From the NCBI RefSeq assembly GCF_001426375.1, contig NZ_LMEO01000009.1, forward strand, positions 50,746-114,745: a DNA stretch of 64,000 nucleotides, in the 5' to 3' direction. A program made the position numbers and the translations under genes. Below are positions 7,992 to 15,401 of the stretch, piece by piece. The stretch comes from Paenibacillus sp. Root444D2 (GTDB taxonomy: Bacteria > Bacillota > Bacilli > Paenibacillales > NBRC-103111). Numbering within the stretch: position 1 is the first letter of the stretch; every line of letters begins with the position of its first letter. The notes under the pieces are model-generated. The model searched no databases, was not told where the DNA came from, and worked only from the letters and a program-made list of their open reading frames with translations.

Positions 7992-8758
7992 TGAAACAGC
8001 ATCGCTGGTTCAAAGCGGGGTGGCCACCGATTGTTGTGGTCATCCTTCTGCTGCTTTTATGGCAGCTTGCCGTGACTTGGGGAGGTACAGCAAGCTGGCT
8101 GCTGCCTAGTCCGCTCAAAATATGGAAAGACGGCACTACGGATATGCCCAGGGTATGGATGCACACATTCGCTACACTGCGTTTAATGTTGATTGGGTTT
8201 AGTGCTGGTGTAACAGGCGGCGTGATTGTCGCTAGCTGCTTACATCGAGTGCCTGCGCTAAAGGCTGGTTTTTACCCGCTCCTTATTTTATCTCAAAATG
8301 TCCCGACCATTGCACTGGGACCGCTGCTTATCATTTTATTTGGTTTTGGCATTTTACCTAAAATTCTATTAATCTCACTTGTTTGCTTTTTTCCTGTAAC
8401 GATGTCTACCTTGGACGGTTTCATGCAAACGGATCGCAGTATGTATAACTATATGCAGATGATCGGCGCCAGCAAACGGCAAATCTTTTATAAATTAGAA
8501 CTACCGCATGCTTTGCCATTCCTCTTCACAGGACTCAAAATATCGGCCACATACAGTGTGATGGGGGCCGTGATTGCCGAATGGCTTGGCGGAGGCGTTG
8601 GACTGGGCTATTATATGATTTTGCAAAAATCGGCATTCCGCGCTGACCGCGAATTTGTTGCAATTCTGATGATTGTCACGCTCAGCTTACTCTTCTTCTG
8701 GCTCATCGCTGGGCTTGAGAAGCTCGTCATTCGATGGAACGCGAAACGGTCATCTTAA
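7991..8758 (+). CDS. thiX: Thiamine-precursor ABC transporter permease (ThiX-like)
   Basis: A 255-residue inner-membrane permease with about six hydrophobic segments and the ABC permease EAA-type loop (M-I-G-A-S-K-R-Q-I-F-Y-K-L-E-L-P-H-A-L-P, near residues 155-175) that docks the ATPase. It belongs to the BPD_transp_1 / SsuC-TauC-like group that pairs with NMT1-type binding proteins. Its start overlaps the stop of the thiamine-binding gene and the ATPase gene begins 18 bases after its end, so the transporter is encoded as a tight unit under the TPP riboswitch. Confidence 0.9.
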   Translation: MKQHRWFKAGWPPIVVVILLLLLWQLAVTWGGTASWLLPSPLKIWKDGTTDMPRVWMHTFATLRLMLIGFSAGVTGGVIVASCLHRVPALKAGFYPLLILSQNVPTIALGPLLIILFGFGILPKILLISLVCFFPVTMSTLDGFMQTDRSMYNYMQMIGASKRQIFYKLELPHALPFLFTGLKISATYSVMGAVIAEWLGGGVGLGYYMILQKSAFRADREFVAILMIVTLSLLFFWLIAGLEKLVIRWNAKRSS

Positions 8759-8776
8759 GAAAGGGGAGATGAGTAC

Positions 8777-9553
8777 ATGAGTAAATTAGAACTTAGAGGC
8801 ATTCATCAAACGTTCCCTGGTAAAAAACAGCGCGTATCCGTGCTTGCAGATATTTCTTTACATGTTAAAAAGGGGGAGCTTGTTTCACTTATCGGTCCAT
8901 CGGGCAGCGGAAAGAGCACCTTGTTTCACATTATTGGCGGGCTTGTAAAGCCTTCTTCAGGGGAGGTATGGCTGGATGGTGTGAATGTGACCGGCTCTAA
9001 AGGCCTAATCTCATACATGCCTCAGCAGCCTGCCTTGTTCCCATGGCGCTCTATTGAGTCCAATGTAGCACTTGCTCAGGAAGTTGCAGGAGAAACGCGA
9101 ACGGACGCGCTAGCCAAAGCAAGGGAGTGGCTGCCGAAGGTCGGATTAGGTGGCTATGAGCAAGAACTTCCGCATGTACTTTCAGGTGGGATGCAGCAGC
9201 GTGTTTCTTTTCTGAGAGCTTTGCTCAGTCCACAGGAACTCATGTGTCTGGACGAGCCGTTCGGCTCCTTAGACGCACTTACACGGCAAGACATGCAGGC
9301 ATGGCTGCTTAATATATGGGAACAGAATAAGCGCTCCATTCTATTTGTGACACATAGCATTGAAGAAGCGTTGTTTCTATCCGATCGTATCTATGTACTC
9401 TCTAACAAGCCTGCCAAGATCATAGAAGAGTTGGTTATTCCGTTTGCAAGGCCGCGCCAAGAGTCCGTCATGCTTGAACCGAAATTTCAAGAGCTCCGGC
9501 AGTATATTCAAGGGCTTTTGCGTCAGGAGATTACATATGATAAAAGCCATTGA
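8777..9553 (+). CDS. thiZ: Thiamine-precursor ABC transporter ATPase (ThiZ-like)
   Basis: A 258-residue ABC ATPase of the nitrate/taurine/thiamine-precursor class. Walker A is GPSGSGKST (about residues 40-48), the Q-loop is in Y-M-P-Q-Q, the signature is LSGGMQQR, Walker B is MCLDEPFGSLD, and the switch histidine follows in F-V-T-H-S. It drives uptake through the permease encoded at 7991. The 3' end overlaps the start of the TatD-type hydrolase gene by 17 bases, showing that the hydrolase belongs to the same operon. Confidence 0.92.
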   Translation: MSKLELRGIHQTFPGKKQRVSVLADISLHVKKGELVSLIGPSGSGKSTLFHIIGGLVKPSSGEVWLDGVNVTGSKGLISYMPQQPALFPWRSIESNVALAQEVAGETRTDALAKAREWLPKVGLGGYEQELPHVLSGGMQQRVSFLRALLSPQELMCLDEPFGSLDALTRQDMQAWLLNIWEQNKRSILFVTHSIEEALFLSDRIYVLSNKPAKIIEELVIPFARPRQESVMLEPKFQELRQYIQGLLRQEITYDKSH

Positions 9554-10343
9554 TGCTCATATTCATCTCGATATGTACACAGAATCTGCTGCACGGACTC
9601 TTTTAACGGAATTAGCAGAGTGCCGCATTGAGGCATTGATCGCAGTGTCGAGACACCTGGACTCCTGTAAGGCAACTGAGCAGCTGTTATTGCAAGCCCC
9701 AGAGCAAGTTTTTCCAGCATATGGCTATCACCCTGAACAAGATCTGCCTACTGAAAATCAGTTGAATGATTTAAACAAATGGATTTGTGAGCATTCGTCT
9801 AGGATGATTGCTGTTGGTGAAATTGGTTTGCCTTATTATATGAGGCTGGAAGCCGAAGCACAGGGGCGTGTTTTTGACTTAGCGCCTTACATTGCACTGC
9901 TTGAGAGCTTCTTGAAGCTGGCAGTGGAATTGGATAAACCGGTAGTCTTGCACGCAGTGTACGAGGATGCTGACATTGTGTGCGACTTACTTGAAAAGCA
10001 TGGCATGAAAAAAGCACATTTTCATTGGTTCAAAGGGTCACATTCAACGGTAGAACGTATGATTCAAGCTGGCTATTTTATCTCCATAACACCGGACGTT
10101 CTATATGAAGAAGAAATACGCACGCTCGTTCGTAATTATCCTATTACGCTGTTGATGGTCGAAACGGATGGCCCATGGCCTTTCGAGGGGCCCTTTGAGG
10201 GGCAGCAGACGCATCCGCGTATGGTCCATGCTGTCATTGAACAGATAGCGCTTCTAAAAGGACTGCCAGTAGAAGAAGCGGCACATACGCTTTTGAATAA
10301 TACCAAACAATTCTACGGCATTCCTACACCTCACTTATTCTAA
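9537..10343 (+). CDS. TatD-family metal-dependent hydrolase in the thiamine operon
   Basis: A 268-residue amidohydrolase-fold protein beginning MIKAIDAHIHLDMY. Metal ligands expected for TatD are visible: H-x-H (His8, His10), Glu in V-G-E-I-G-L, His in V-V-L-H-A-V, His in A-H-F-H-W-F-K-G, and Asp in V-E-T-D-G-P-W-P. The ATG at 9537 follows AGGAG and overlaps the end of the ATPase gene. Canonical TatD proteins are nucleases, but an operon position directly behind a thiamine-precursor importer suggests a different job here, for example hydrolysing an imported pyrimidine amide, as YlmB-type deformylases do. That role is inference from context. Confidence 0.8.
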   Translation: MIKAIDAHIHLDMYTESAARTLLTELAECRIEALIAVSRHLDSCKATEQLLLQAPEQVFPAYGYHPEQDLPTENQLNDLNKWICEHSSRMIAVGEIGLPYYMRLEAEAQGRVFDLAPYIALLESFLKLAVELDKPVVLHAVYEDADIVCDLLEKHGMKKAHFHWFKGSHSTVERMIQAGYFISITPDVLYEEEIRTLVRNYPITLLMVETDGPWPFEGPFEGQQTHPRMVHAVIEQIALLKGLPVEEAAHTLLNNTKQFYGIPTPHLF

Positions 10344-10354
10344 TTAAATCTAAC

Positions 10355-10383
10355 TGGACATCTATTCGTAGAGGTTTTATAAT
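10355..10383 (+). promoter_or_regulatory. SigA-type promoter of tag
   Basis: TGGACA (10355-10360), a 17-base spacer and TATAAT (10378-10383) give a near-consensus vegetative promoter about 45 bases upstream of the tag start codon. Confidence 0.7.
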
Positions 10384-10427
10384 AATATAGAACGCATGTT
10401 CGATTTCTGGATAAGGTGAGTGTTTAA

Positions 10428-10982
10428 ATGACTATTAGATGCGGTTGGGTTAATGAAGATCCGTTATATATCGATTACCATGATCATGAATGGGGTGTTC
10501 CTGTCCATGATGACCGGCATTTGTTCGAGATGCTTAATCTGGAAGGCGCACAAGCGGGACTGAGCTGGTATACGATTCTGAAGAAGCGGGAGAGCTATCG
10601 GGAAGCTTTCGATGGGTTTGATCCGCAGATTATTGTGAACTATGACGATAAAAAGCTGAATGAACTTCTTGAGAACTCAGGGATCGTTCGCAATCGCTTG
10701 AAAATTGCGTCTGTAGTTCAGAATGCGAAAGCCTTTCTAAAGGTGCAGCAGGAGTTTGGTACGTTTGATTCCTATATCTGGGGATTCGTTGGCGGGAAGC
10801 CGATCAACAATCATTGGACGGATATGAGTCAGGTGCCCGCGACGACGGAAATCTCTGATGCTATGAGTAAAGATTTAAAAAAACGCGGCTTTAAGTTCGT
10901 AGGTTCGACGATTTGTTATGCTTATATGCAAGCGGTTGGCATGGTGAACGATCACATTCAAACCTGTTTTCGATATAAATAA
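10428..10982 (+). CDS. tag: DNA-3-methyladenine glycosylase I
   Basis: A 184-residue enzyme that removes 3-methyladenine from alkylated DNA. The N-terminus R-C-G-W-V and Y-H-D-x-E-W-G-V-P are signatures of the Tag family, as is L-E-G-A-Q-A-G-L-S-W. The zinc-binding set (an N-terminal Cys, His in Y-H-D, and His and Cys near the C-terminus in H-I-Q-T-C-F) is complete. Length matches the family. GGTGAG precedes the ATG. It is transcribed alone from the promoter at 10355 and ends at a strong bidirectional terminator shared with the convergent small SOS gene, so two DNA-damage genes face each other. Confidence 0.93.
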   Translation: MTIRCGWVNEDPLYIDYHDHEWGVPVHDDRHLFEMLNLEGAQAGLSWYTILKKRESYREAFDGFDPQIIVNYDDKKLNELLENSGIVRNRLKIASVVQNAKAFLKVQQEFGTFDSYIWGFVGGKPINNHWTDMSQVPATTEISDAMSKDLKKRGFKFVGSTICYAYMQAVGMVNDHIQTCFRYK

Positions 10983-10991
10983 AGTGTAGAG

Positions 10992-11037
10992 AAAAGGCCA
11001 TCTGATCGGACGATCGTCCAAATCAGATGGCCTTTTT
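10992..11037. terminator. Bidirectional terminator between tag and the SOS gene
   Basis: AAAAGGCCATCTGAT and ATCAGATGGCCTTTTT form a perfect long stem with T-runs on both strands, suiting the convergent genes on either side. Confidence 0.92.
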
Positions 11038-11046
11038 GTGCTTCAA

Positions 11047-11349
11047 TCAGGCGTATTGGAGTTGCTTCTCCATTAGATTGGTTTTAATTAAATAAATACG
11101 CTTACGAATGTAGAAGTCATATACGGCTCCTGTTAGCTCGCGAGGTTTAATGCGGTTATTTGTGTCGTTATCTATGATTGTCACCGAACCATCGTCATAA
11201 AACTTGAACGTATAATCGGCGTAGTGGGTGTGTGCTTCGTCCAGCATGGCGTCAATCTGTCCGGGAAGAAGATGGTCAGTGTTACACAATGTTTTGTGGT
11301 ACCAATAATCCCTCTCAATAAACCGAAAATTGTGACTGGTGTTCATCAT
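11047..11349 (-). CDS. Small SOS-regulated protein of unknown function
   Basis: About 100 residues, with ATG at 11349 preceded by AGGAGG at 8 bases. An in-frame ATG farther upstream would place the ribosome binding site inside the gene, so I reject it. The product is a mixed alpha/beta protein with N-terminal R-F-I-E-R-D-Y-W-Y-H-K, a central F-K-F-Y-D-D-G-S-V-T-I-I beta segment and a basic C-terminus; no signal peptide or membrane segment. I do not recognise the family. Two LexA-type boxes lie within 70 bases upstream, and the gene converges on tag, so a role in the DNA-damage response is plausible but unproven. Confidence 0.8.
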   Translation of the reverse strand: MMNTSHNFRFIERDYWYHKTLCNTDHLLPGQIDAMLDEAHTHYADYTFKFYDDGSVTIIDNDTNNRIKPRELTGAVYDFYIRKRIYLIKTNLMEKQLQYA

Positions 11350-11372
11350 GTTAACAACCTCCTCATCTAATT

Positions 11373-11414
11373 GGAACATTTGTTCTTGTTTTCATTATAG
11401 CAAACAAATGTTCG
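11373..11414 (-). promoter_or_regulatory. Two LexA (SOS) boxes
   Basis: GGAACATTTGTTCT (11373-11386) and CAAACAAATGTTCG (11401-11414) match the Bacillota LexA consensus CGAAC-N4-GTTCG at 8 of 10 and 9 of 10 defined bases. They lie 24 and 52 bases upstream of the start codon of the 11047-11349 gene, where a promoter is expected. Binding at both would give tight repression. Confidence 0.8.
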
Positions 11415-11458
11415 TAATGGAAGAGGAATCTATGAAAAATGGGAAATATTTTCATATA

Positions 11459-11491
11459 TAAAAAAACCTCCAATCAATTGGATTGGAGGTT
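11459..11491 (-). terminator. Terminator overlapping the 3' end of ypdA
   Basis: On the minus strand AACCTCCAATC and GATTGGAGGTT form an 11-bp stem around CAATT, followed by a T-run. The last sense codons of ypdA form the 5' arm and its TGA stop lies at the loop, so coding sequence and terminator are merged. Confidence 0.88.
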
Positions 11492-12463
11492 CGTTCTGGA
11501 AACGATATGCTTCGTGATTGCCAGACCATGCGTACGGCCTGTTTCAATGAAAATTTCGTTCGCATCATATTTAGATGAAGCGACAACTCCAGCTACATAT
11601 AAACCTGGAATGTTCGTTTCCATCGTGTCTGGTTGAACAAGAGGAGCGTTAGTTTCTTCGTGGAATTGTACACCGATGGAGGTCAGAAGCTCACGATCCG
11701 GTCGAAATCCGGTTAGGGCAAGTACGAAGTCATTATCTAAAGTGACGTGTTCGGTTCCTTTTCGCACGGTAATGGTATGCTCATCAATACGTTCTACTTG
11801 GGAATCGAACCACATTCGAATACGGCCTTTATTCACCATACTTTCAAATATCGGACGAACCCACGGTTTAATGTTGGCTGAGAAGTCCTTGCCGCGGTAA
11901 ACCACTGTAACTTCAGCGCCAACTCTAAGCAAATCCATAGCAGCATCGACAGCGGAGTTGTTTCCGCCAATAACGGCTACTTTTGCCCCTGCATACGGAT
12001 GTGCTTCTTTATAATAATGCGTCGTCTTTGGCAGTTCTTCACCGGGAATACCTAGTAAATTAGGATGATCAAAATAACCCGTAGCTACGATAACATTGCG
12101 CGTGATATACGCCGCCTTTTTCCCAAATTGATCCTCTGTATGAACTTTAAATCCCGTCTCTAGTCGTTCGATAGAAAAAGCTTCCTCATAGGAATGAATT
12201 CGCAGCTGTTCTCTTCGCGCAACCTCTCTGTAGTAGACCAAAGCTTCTTGGCGATAAGGTTTCTCATGAGGTGTTGTGAATGGATAACCGCCAATTTCCA
12301 ACAGCTCTGGTGTGCTGAAAAACTGTAAATAGGTTGGATACAAATAAATGGCATTTACGATGCAACTTTTTTCTATAAGTAAAGGTGAAAGGCCTTCGCG
12401 CTGTAAAGCGATAGCAGCAGACAATCCGCAAGGACCCGCACCAATAACGATGACTTGTTCCAA
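11474..12463 (-). CDS. ypdA: YpdA-type bacillithiol disulfide reductase
   Basis: A 329-residue FAD/NAD(P)H flavoprotein. The FAD-binding GAGPCGLSAAIAL is at residues 8-20, a second dinucleotide motif (G-G-N-N-S-A-V-D-A) lies near residue 170, and the C-terminal FAD motif is G-L-Y-V-A-G-V. The segment N-A-I-Y-L-Y-P-T-Y-L-Q-F-F-S-T-P is typical of YpdA and distinguishes it from thioredoxin reductase; the CxxC pair of thioredoxin reductase is absent. YpdA reduces bacillithiol disulfide in the cytoplasm of Bacillota and so points to a bacillithiol-using organism. GGGGAGG precedes the ATG. Monocistronic, ending at the overlapping terminator. Confidence 0.9.
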   Translation of the reverse strand: MEQVIVIGAGPCGLSAAIALQREGLSPLLIEKSCIVNAIYLYPTYLQFFSTPELLEIGGYPFTTPHEKPYRQEALVYYREVARREQLRIHSYEEAFSIERLETGFKVHTEDQFGKKAAYITRNVIVATGYFDHPNLLGIPGEELPKTTHYYKEAHPYAGAKVAVIGGNNSAVDAAMDLLRVGAEVTVVYRGKDFSANIKPWVRPIFESMVNKGRIRMWFDSQVERIDEHTITVRKGTEHVTLDNDFVLALTGFRPDRELLTSIGVQFHEETNAPLVQPDTMETNIPGLYVAGVVASSKYDANEIFIETGRTHGLAITKHIVSRTNLQSN

Positions 12464-12537
12464 TGTGATAACCTCCCCAAGACTAAATACTCATTCCATA
12501 GTATCGCAAGCCGAAGGAGATGCCAAGTTGCGTAAAG

Positions 12538-12588
12538 TAAAAAAGAGCAGACGGCTATACCCAACTTTAGGAAATAGCAGACTGCTCT
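12538..12588 (-). terminator. Terminator of the 12607-12783 small gene
   Basis: AGAGCAG (12544-12550) pairs with CTGCTCT (12582-12588), with an inner GCTAT/ATAGC stem; on the minus strand it is followed by TTTTTT. It lies just past the stop codon of the 58-residue gene. Confidence 0.75.
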
Positions 12589-12606
12589 AAATGGAAGAAT
12601 GACTCC

Positions 12607-12783
12607 TTACTTCTGATTCAATTGTTGTTCTTCGTTACCTTCACTAATGTCGTCCTTGGCGATGTTGATAGGTGTTGTGTCGGGTGCATTTTCTAATGTG
12701 TCGTTAACGAAAGCCATATCTTGATTTTTGGCATTCATATTCGTTGTGCCTTTGTATTTACCTCTATGCTTCTCGTTTTCCAT
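12607..12783 (-). CDS. Small hydrophilic protein (58 residues), unknown function
   Basis: Minus-strand frame from ATG at 12783 to TAA at 12607. The product starts MENEKHRGKYKGTTNMNAKN and is highly polar, acidic toward the C-terminus, rich in Asn, Asp, Glu and Thr, with no hydrophobic segment; it is probably intrinsically disordered. AAAGGAAG stands about 8 bases upstream of the start and a two-part terminator with a T-run follows, so it is very likely a real monocistronic gene. I do not recognise the family; small polar proteins of this kind are often spore or stress proteins, but nothing in the sequence proves that. Confidence 0.7.
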   Translation of the reverse strand: MENEKHRGKYKGTTNMNAKNQDMAFVNDTLENAPDTTPINIAKDDISEGNEEQQLNQK

Positions 12784-12933
12784 GTCGTTCTTCCTTTCAA
12801 GGGCAGTTTAACGTTCATCTTTAACGTGTACAGTTGTGGTTTTTTTATTCTCCATAAATAGGAAGTTGATGAAACCAATGAAAGCTGGACGTCGTCTATT
12901 AAAGTAGATAAATCGCGTAAGGGATGGTGGAAT

Positions 12934-13875
12934 ATGATTCAAGAGCTTGTGCAAAGATTGGCAGCAGCCAAAGAAAATGGCCGATTGCAAGCAGTTTGGT
13001 CGGCCCGGTTAGCGGATTTAGAAAGAGAATGGAGTAACTCAAAAGATCATATTGTCATTTGGGAAGAACAGCTCATCAAAGAAAAAAGAGATGTGGAAAA
13101 ATTGAAAACTCGCAGCTTTACCAGCTTTCTGTATGATTTAATGAACAAGAAAGCAGAGAAGCTGGCTGTTGAGGAACAAGAACTGCTAGAATTGAAATTT
13201 AGATATAATGAAGCTGTCCGTCGAAGGGATCATCTTGAGCAAGAGATACAAGAGATACGGAACAAGCTCCATTCCGTGCGATTTTGGGACATAGAAGTGG
13301 AAGATCTGACTCTACGAATTGAATCCTATATTCATGCTAATGACTCTGGGAAGAGCGGGCAGCTGCGGGAGCTCTCTGAACGGATAGCGGAATTTCAATT
13401 ACAAATCAAAGAGCTTAAAGAAGCGTTAAGCGCAGGAGAGTCAGTCCTGAAATATTTGCAATTAGCAGCTGACTCACTTCGTTCTGCACGGAATTGGGGT
13501 ACTTATGATATGCTCGGCGGAGGCATGCTGTCTACGCATATCAAACACGGGAAAATTGATGAAGCCATGGATCATGTACACGCTGCTCAGAGTAGACTAA
13601 GCCGTTTTGAGAAGGAACTTAAGGATGTCCATATGACGTTATCGATGGATAGTCATATTAGCGGATTTCTCAAATTCTCAGATTATTTCTTTGACGGATT
13701 ATTAACCGATTGGTTGGTTCAAGGTAAGATTCACGAAACTTCAAAACAAGTAGAAGATAAATCGATGGAAGTGAATCGAATATGTAACGAGTTAGAGCAA
13801 GCTTTAAGTAGGTCGGAGTCGAGCATGGAAGAAGCGAAGAGGTTATATAGTTCGTTGATACAAAATCCGCTATAA
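12934..13875 (+). CDS. Coiled-coil protein of unknown function
   Basis: A 313-residue protein, almost entirely helical: long heptad stretches at about residues 15-120, 140-185 and 255-305, rich in Glu, Lys, Leu and Arg. Residues 190-200 hold a glycine-rich break (M-L-G-G-G-M-L-S-T-H) between helical blocks, followed by a conserved-looking K-x-x-K-I-D-E-A segment. No signal peptide or membrane helix, so cytoplasmic. The arrangement resembles cytoplasmic coiled-coil proteins with a conserved G-G-G-x-x-S-x-x-K-H segment, sometimes linked to phage-shock-type or chaperone functions, but I cannot name it. GGTGG precedes the ATG. It is divergent from the 12607-12783 gene and is followed 38 bases later by an antibiotic-biosynthesis-monooxygenase-like gene. 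Confidence 0.75.
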   Translation: MIQELVQRLAAAKENGRLQAVWSARLADLEREWSNSKDHIVIWEEQLIKEKRDVEKLKTRSFTSFLYDLMNKKAEKLAVEEQELLELKFRYNEAVRRRDHLEQEIQEIRNKLHSVRFWDIEVEDLTLRIESYIHANDSGKSGQLRELSERIAEFQLQIKELKEALSAGESVLKYLQLAADSLRSARNWGTYDMLGGGMLSTHIKHGKIDEAMDHVHAAQSRLSRFEKELKDVHMTLSMDSHISGFLKFSDYFFDGLLTDWLVQGKIHETSKQVEDKSMEVNRICNELEQALSRSESSMEEAKRLYSSLIQNPL

Positions 13876-13913
13876 TGGAAATATAGATGGAAACAAAAGG
13901 AGAAGAGAGACCT

Positions 13914-14222
13914 ATGAATCAGGCAAGTATCAAGCATATGGTTGTATTTAATTTACATGCAGGTAAAGATACGCTAGAAGCCGAACAATTTCTAAAAAGC
14001 AGTGCTGAAGAACTGGCGGCAATACCTGGCGTTGATCAATTTGAAGTGTTTCGTCAAGTAAGCACAAAGACAGATTATGATTACGGATTTTCAATGGTTT
14101 TTGCTGATAGAGCGGCTTATGAAGCTTACAATGCTCATCCGGTACATACCCATTATGTTTCGGAGCGTTGGGCAAAAGAAGTAAGTCGGTTTCAAGAAAT
14201 CGATTTGATGATTTTTAAGTGA
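13914..14222 (+). CDS. Dabb (stress-responsive A/B barrel) domain protein
   Basis: A 102-residue dimeric alpha/beta-barrel-type protein with the typical Dabb layout: an N-terminal I-K-H-M-V-V-F-N-L strand, a central I-P-G-V-D-Q-F-E-V region, Y-G-F-S-M-V-F-A-D, and a Y-N-A-H-P-V-H segment. Proteins of this family are small cytoplasmic stress or catabolic proteins without a general reaction. ATG at 13914 is chosen because AAGGAG lies between it and an earlier in-frame ATG at 13887. A DUF2164-type gene starts 9 bases after its stop, so the two form an operon. Confidence 0.82.
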   Translation: MNQASIKHMVVFNLHAGKDTLEAEQFLKSSAEELAAIPGVDQFEVFRQVSTKTDYDYGFSMVFADRAAYEAYNAHPVHTHYVSERWAKEVSRFQEIDLMIFK

Positions 14223-14231
14223 GGTGCTCGT

Positions 14232-14489
14232 ATGAAACCATTGAAATTAGCAAAAGAAGAGAAGGAATTGTTGATTGAGGATTTGCAAGGCCATCTGGAG
14301 TTGGACCACAATATTGAATTAGGACGGTTGGCCACAGAACAATTAATCGATTATATGCTTCAACAATTGGCTGCACCTATTTATAACCAGGCCATCGAAG
14401 ATGCTGGCAAGACATTGATGGAAAGAATGAGTTCATTGGAAGAAGACCTCTATGCGATGAAAATGACGAAAAAAATAACACGCAGGTAA
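14232..14489 (+). CDS. DUF2164 family protein
   Basis: An 85-residue protein with E-L-G-R-L-A-T-E-Q-L-I-D-Y and P-I-Y-N-Q-A-I-E-D-A-G, both typical of the small DUF2164 family in Bacillota. It is helical, charged and cytoplasmic. The function of the family is unknown. GAGGTG lies 6 bases upstream of the ATG, and the gene is directly behind the Dabb gene. Confidence 0.78.
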   Translation: MKPLKLAKEEKELLIEDLQGHLELDHNIELGRLATEQLIDYMLQQLAAPIYNQAIEDAGKTLMERMSSLEEDLYAMKMTKKITRR

Positions 14490-14529
14490 CCAGGTACATA
14501 GAAGGTTCTGAGGGGAGAACTCGAGCAAT

Positions 14530-15168
14530 TTGAACAAGTCAGAAGAGATGTTTGATATCTATGATGAAAAGATGAATAGGCTTGGGGTGGCTCCGCGCTC
14601 AGAAGTGCATGCGAAAGGGCTTTGGCATCGCACATTTCAGTGTTGGATAGTTAGCCTGGAAGGGAAGGAGCCGAATCTCCTACTCCAGTTAAGACATCCA
14701 GAGAAGGATCTGTTTCCAAACTTGCTGGACATTTCTTGCGCCGGGCATCTCGCAGCCGGAGAAACCACGGAAGACGGTGTGAGAGAACTAGAGGAAGAGC
14801 TTGGGCTGAAGGTCGATTTCAGTGATTTAATCCCTTGCGGGATGTTTGCAGAAGAAGACCAGATTTCGGATCAGCTCATTGATCGTGAGTTTTGTCATGT
14901 GTTTATATACCGTTGCGACCAACCACTGAATCGTTACGTGCTGCAGCCAGATGAGGTAAGCGGTCTGTTCGCAGTAAGTGTCGCTGACCTTGAACGTTTA
15001 GTTCATCAAGAAACAAAAGAAATAATGGCAAGTGGCTATAAAATGGGTGTTGAATGCGAGGTAGATCAAACAAGTCTGCTTCTGACCCTAGATCATTTGG
15101 TGCCGCATCCAGTCGCTTATTTTGATCTAGTGTTTCGTACATTAATGGAAAATGGATGGTCGGAATGA
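14530..15168 (+). CDS. Nudix hydrolase, isopentenyl-diphosphate-isomerase-like subgroup
   Basis: A 212-residue Nudix-fold protein. The opening F-D-I-Y-D-E and G-L-W-H-R-T-F segments are shared with the YfcD/IDI-like subgroup. The Nudix box is at G-H-L-A-A-G-E...R-E-L-E-E-E-L-G-L, with six residues between the first Glu and the Arg-Glu pair instead of the canonical seven; I believe this subgroup tolerates that. These enzymes hydrolyse nucleoside-diphosphate-linked compounds; the substrate is unknown. The start is uncertain: TTG at 14530, about 12 bases after GGGGAG, or ATG at 14548. It ends next to a hairpin that terminates the opposite strand. Confidence 0.8.
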   Translation: MNKSEEMFDIYDEKMNRLGVAPRSEVHAKGLWHRTFQCWIVSLEGKEPNLLLQLRHPEKDLFPNLLDISCAGHLAAGETTEDGVRELEEELGLKVDFSDLIPCGMFAEEDQISDQLIDREFCHVFIYRCDQPLNRYVLQPDEVSGLFAVSVADLERLVHQETKEIMASGYKMGVECEVDQTSLLLTLDHLVPHPVAYFDLVFRTLMENGWSE

Positions 15169-15171
15169 AAA

Positions 15172-15201
15172 AGAACCGTATCGGGTGACCCAATCGGTTC
15201 T
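15172..15201 (-). terminator. Terminator of the small minus-strand genes (possibly bidirectional)
   Basis: AGAACCG and CGGTTCT pair, with an inner GGGT/ACCC stem. On the minus strand the hairpin is followed by TTTTT, which suits the 15223-15387 gene; on the plus strand the U-tract is poor. Confidence 0.7.
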
Positions 15202-15222
15202 CTATTAGCGTACATATCAATT

Positions 15223-15387
15223 TTAGACGAAATACTTGTTTGCTATGTAGGCATAAGCGATATAACAGACAATGGAGAGTCCGATACAGACAATACCAAG
15301 AGCTGTTTTTCGCTTAAACAAAAGCAAGAATCCAGCGCTAAATGCTGATCCTATAATTAGCAATGAAATAAATGTTAGAACACCCAT
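15223..15387 (-). CDS. Small two-helix membrane protein (54 residues)
   Basis: Minus-strand frame from ATG at 15387 to TAA at 15223, with a strong AAGGAG 11 bases upstream. The product starts MGVLTFISLLIIGSAF and has two hydrophobic stretches, roughly residues 3-22 and 29-46, separated by a basic K-R-K turn. It is therefore predicted to be a hairpin membrane protein. It begins 15 bases after the DUF2533 gene stop at 15402 and ends before a terminator, so both are likely transcribed together. Family not recognised. Confidence 0.72.
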   Translation of the reverse strand: MGVLTFISLLIIGSAFSAGFLLLFKRKTALGIVCIGLSIVCYIAYAYIANKYFV

Positions 15388-15401
15388 CGATACTTATCTC
15401 C

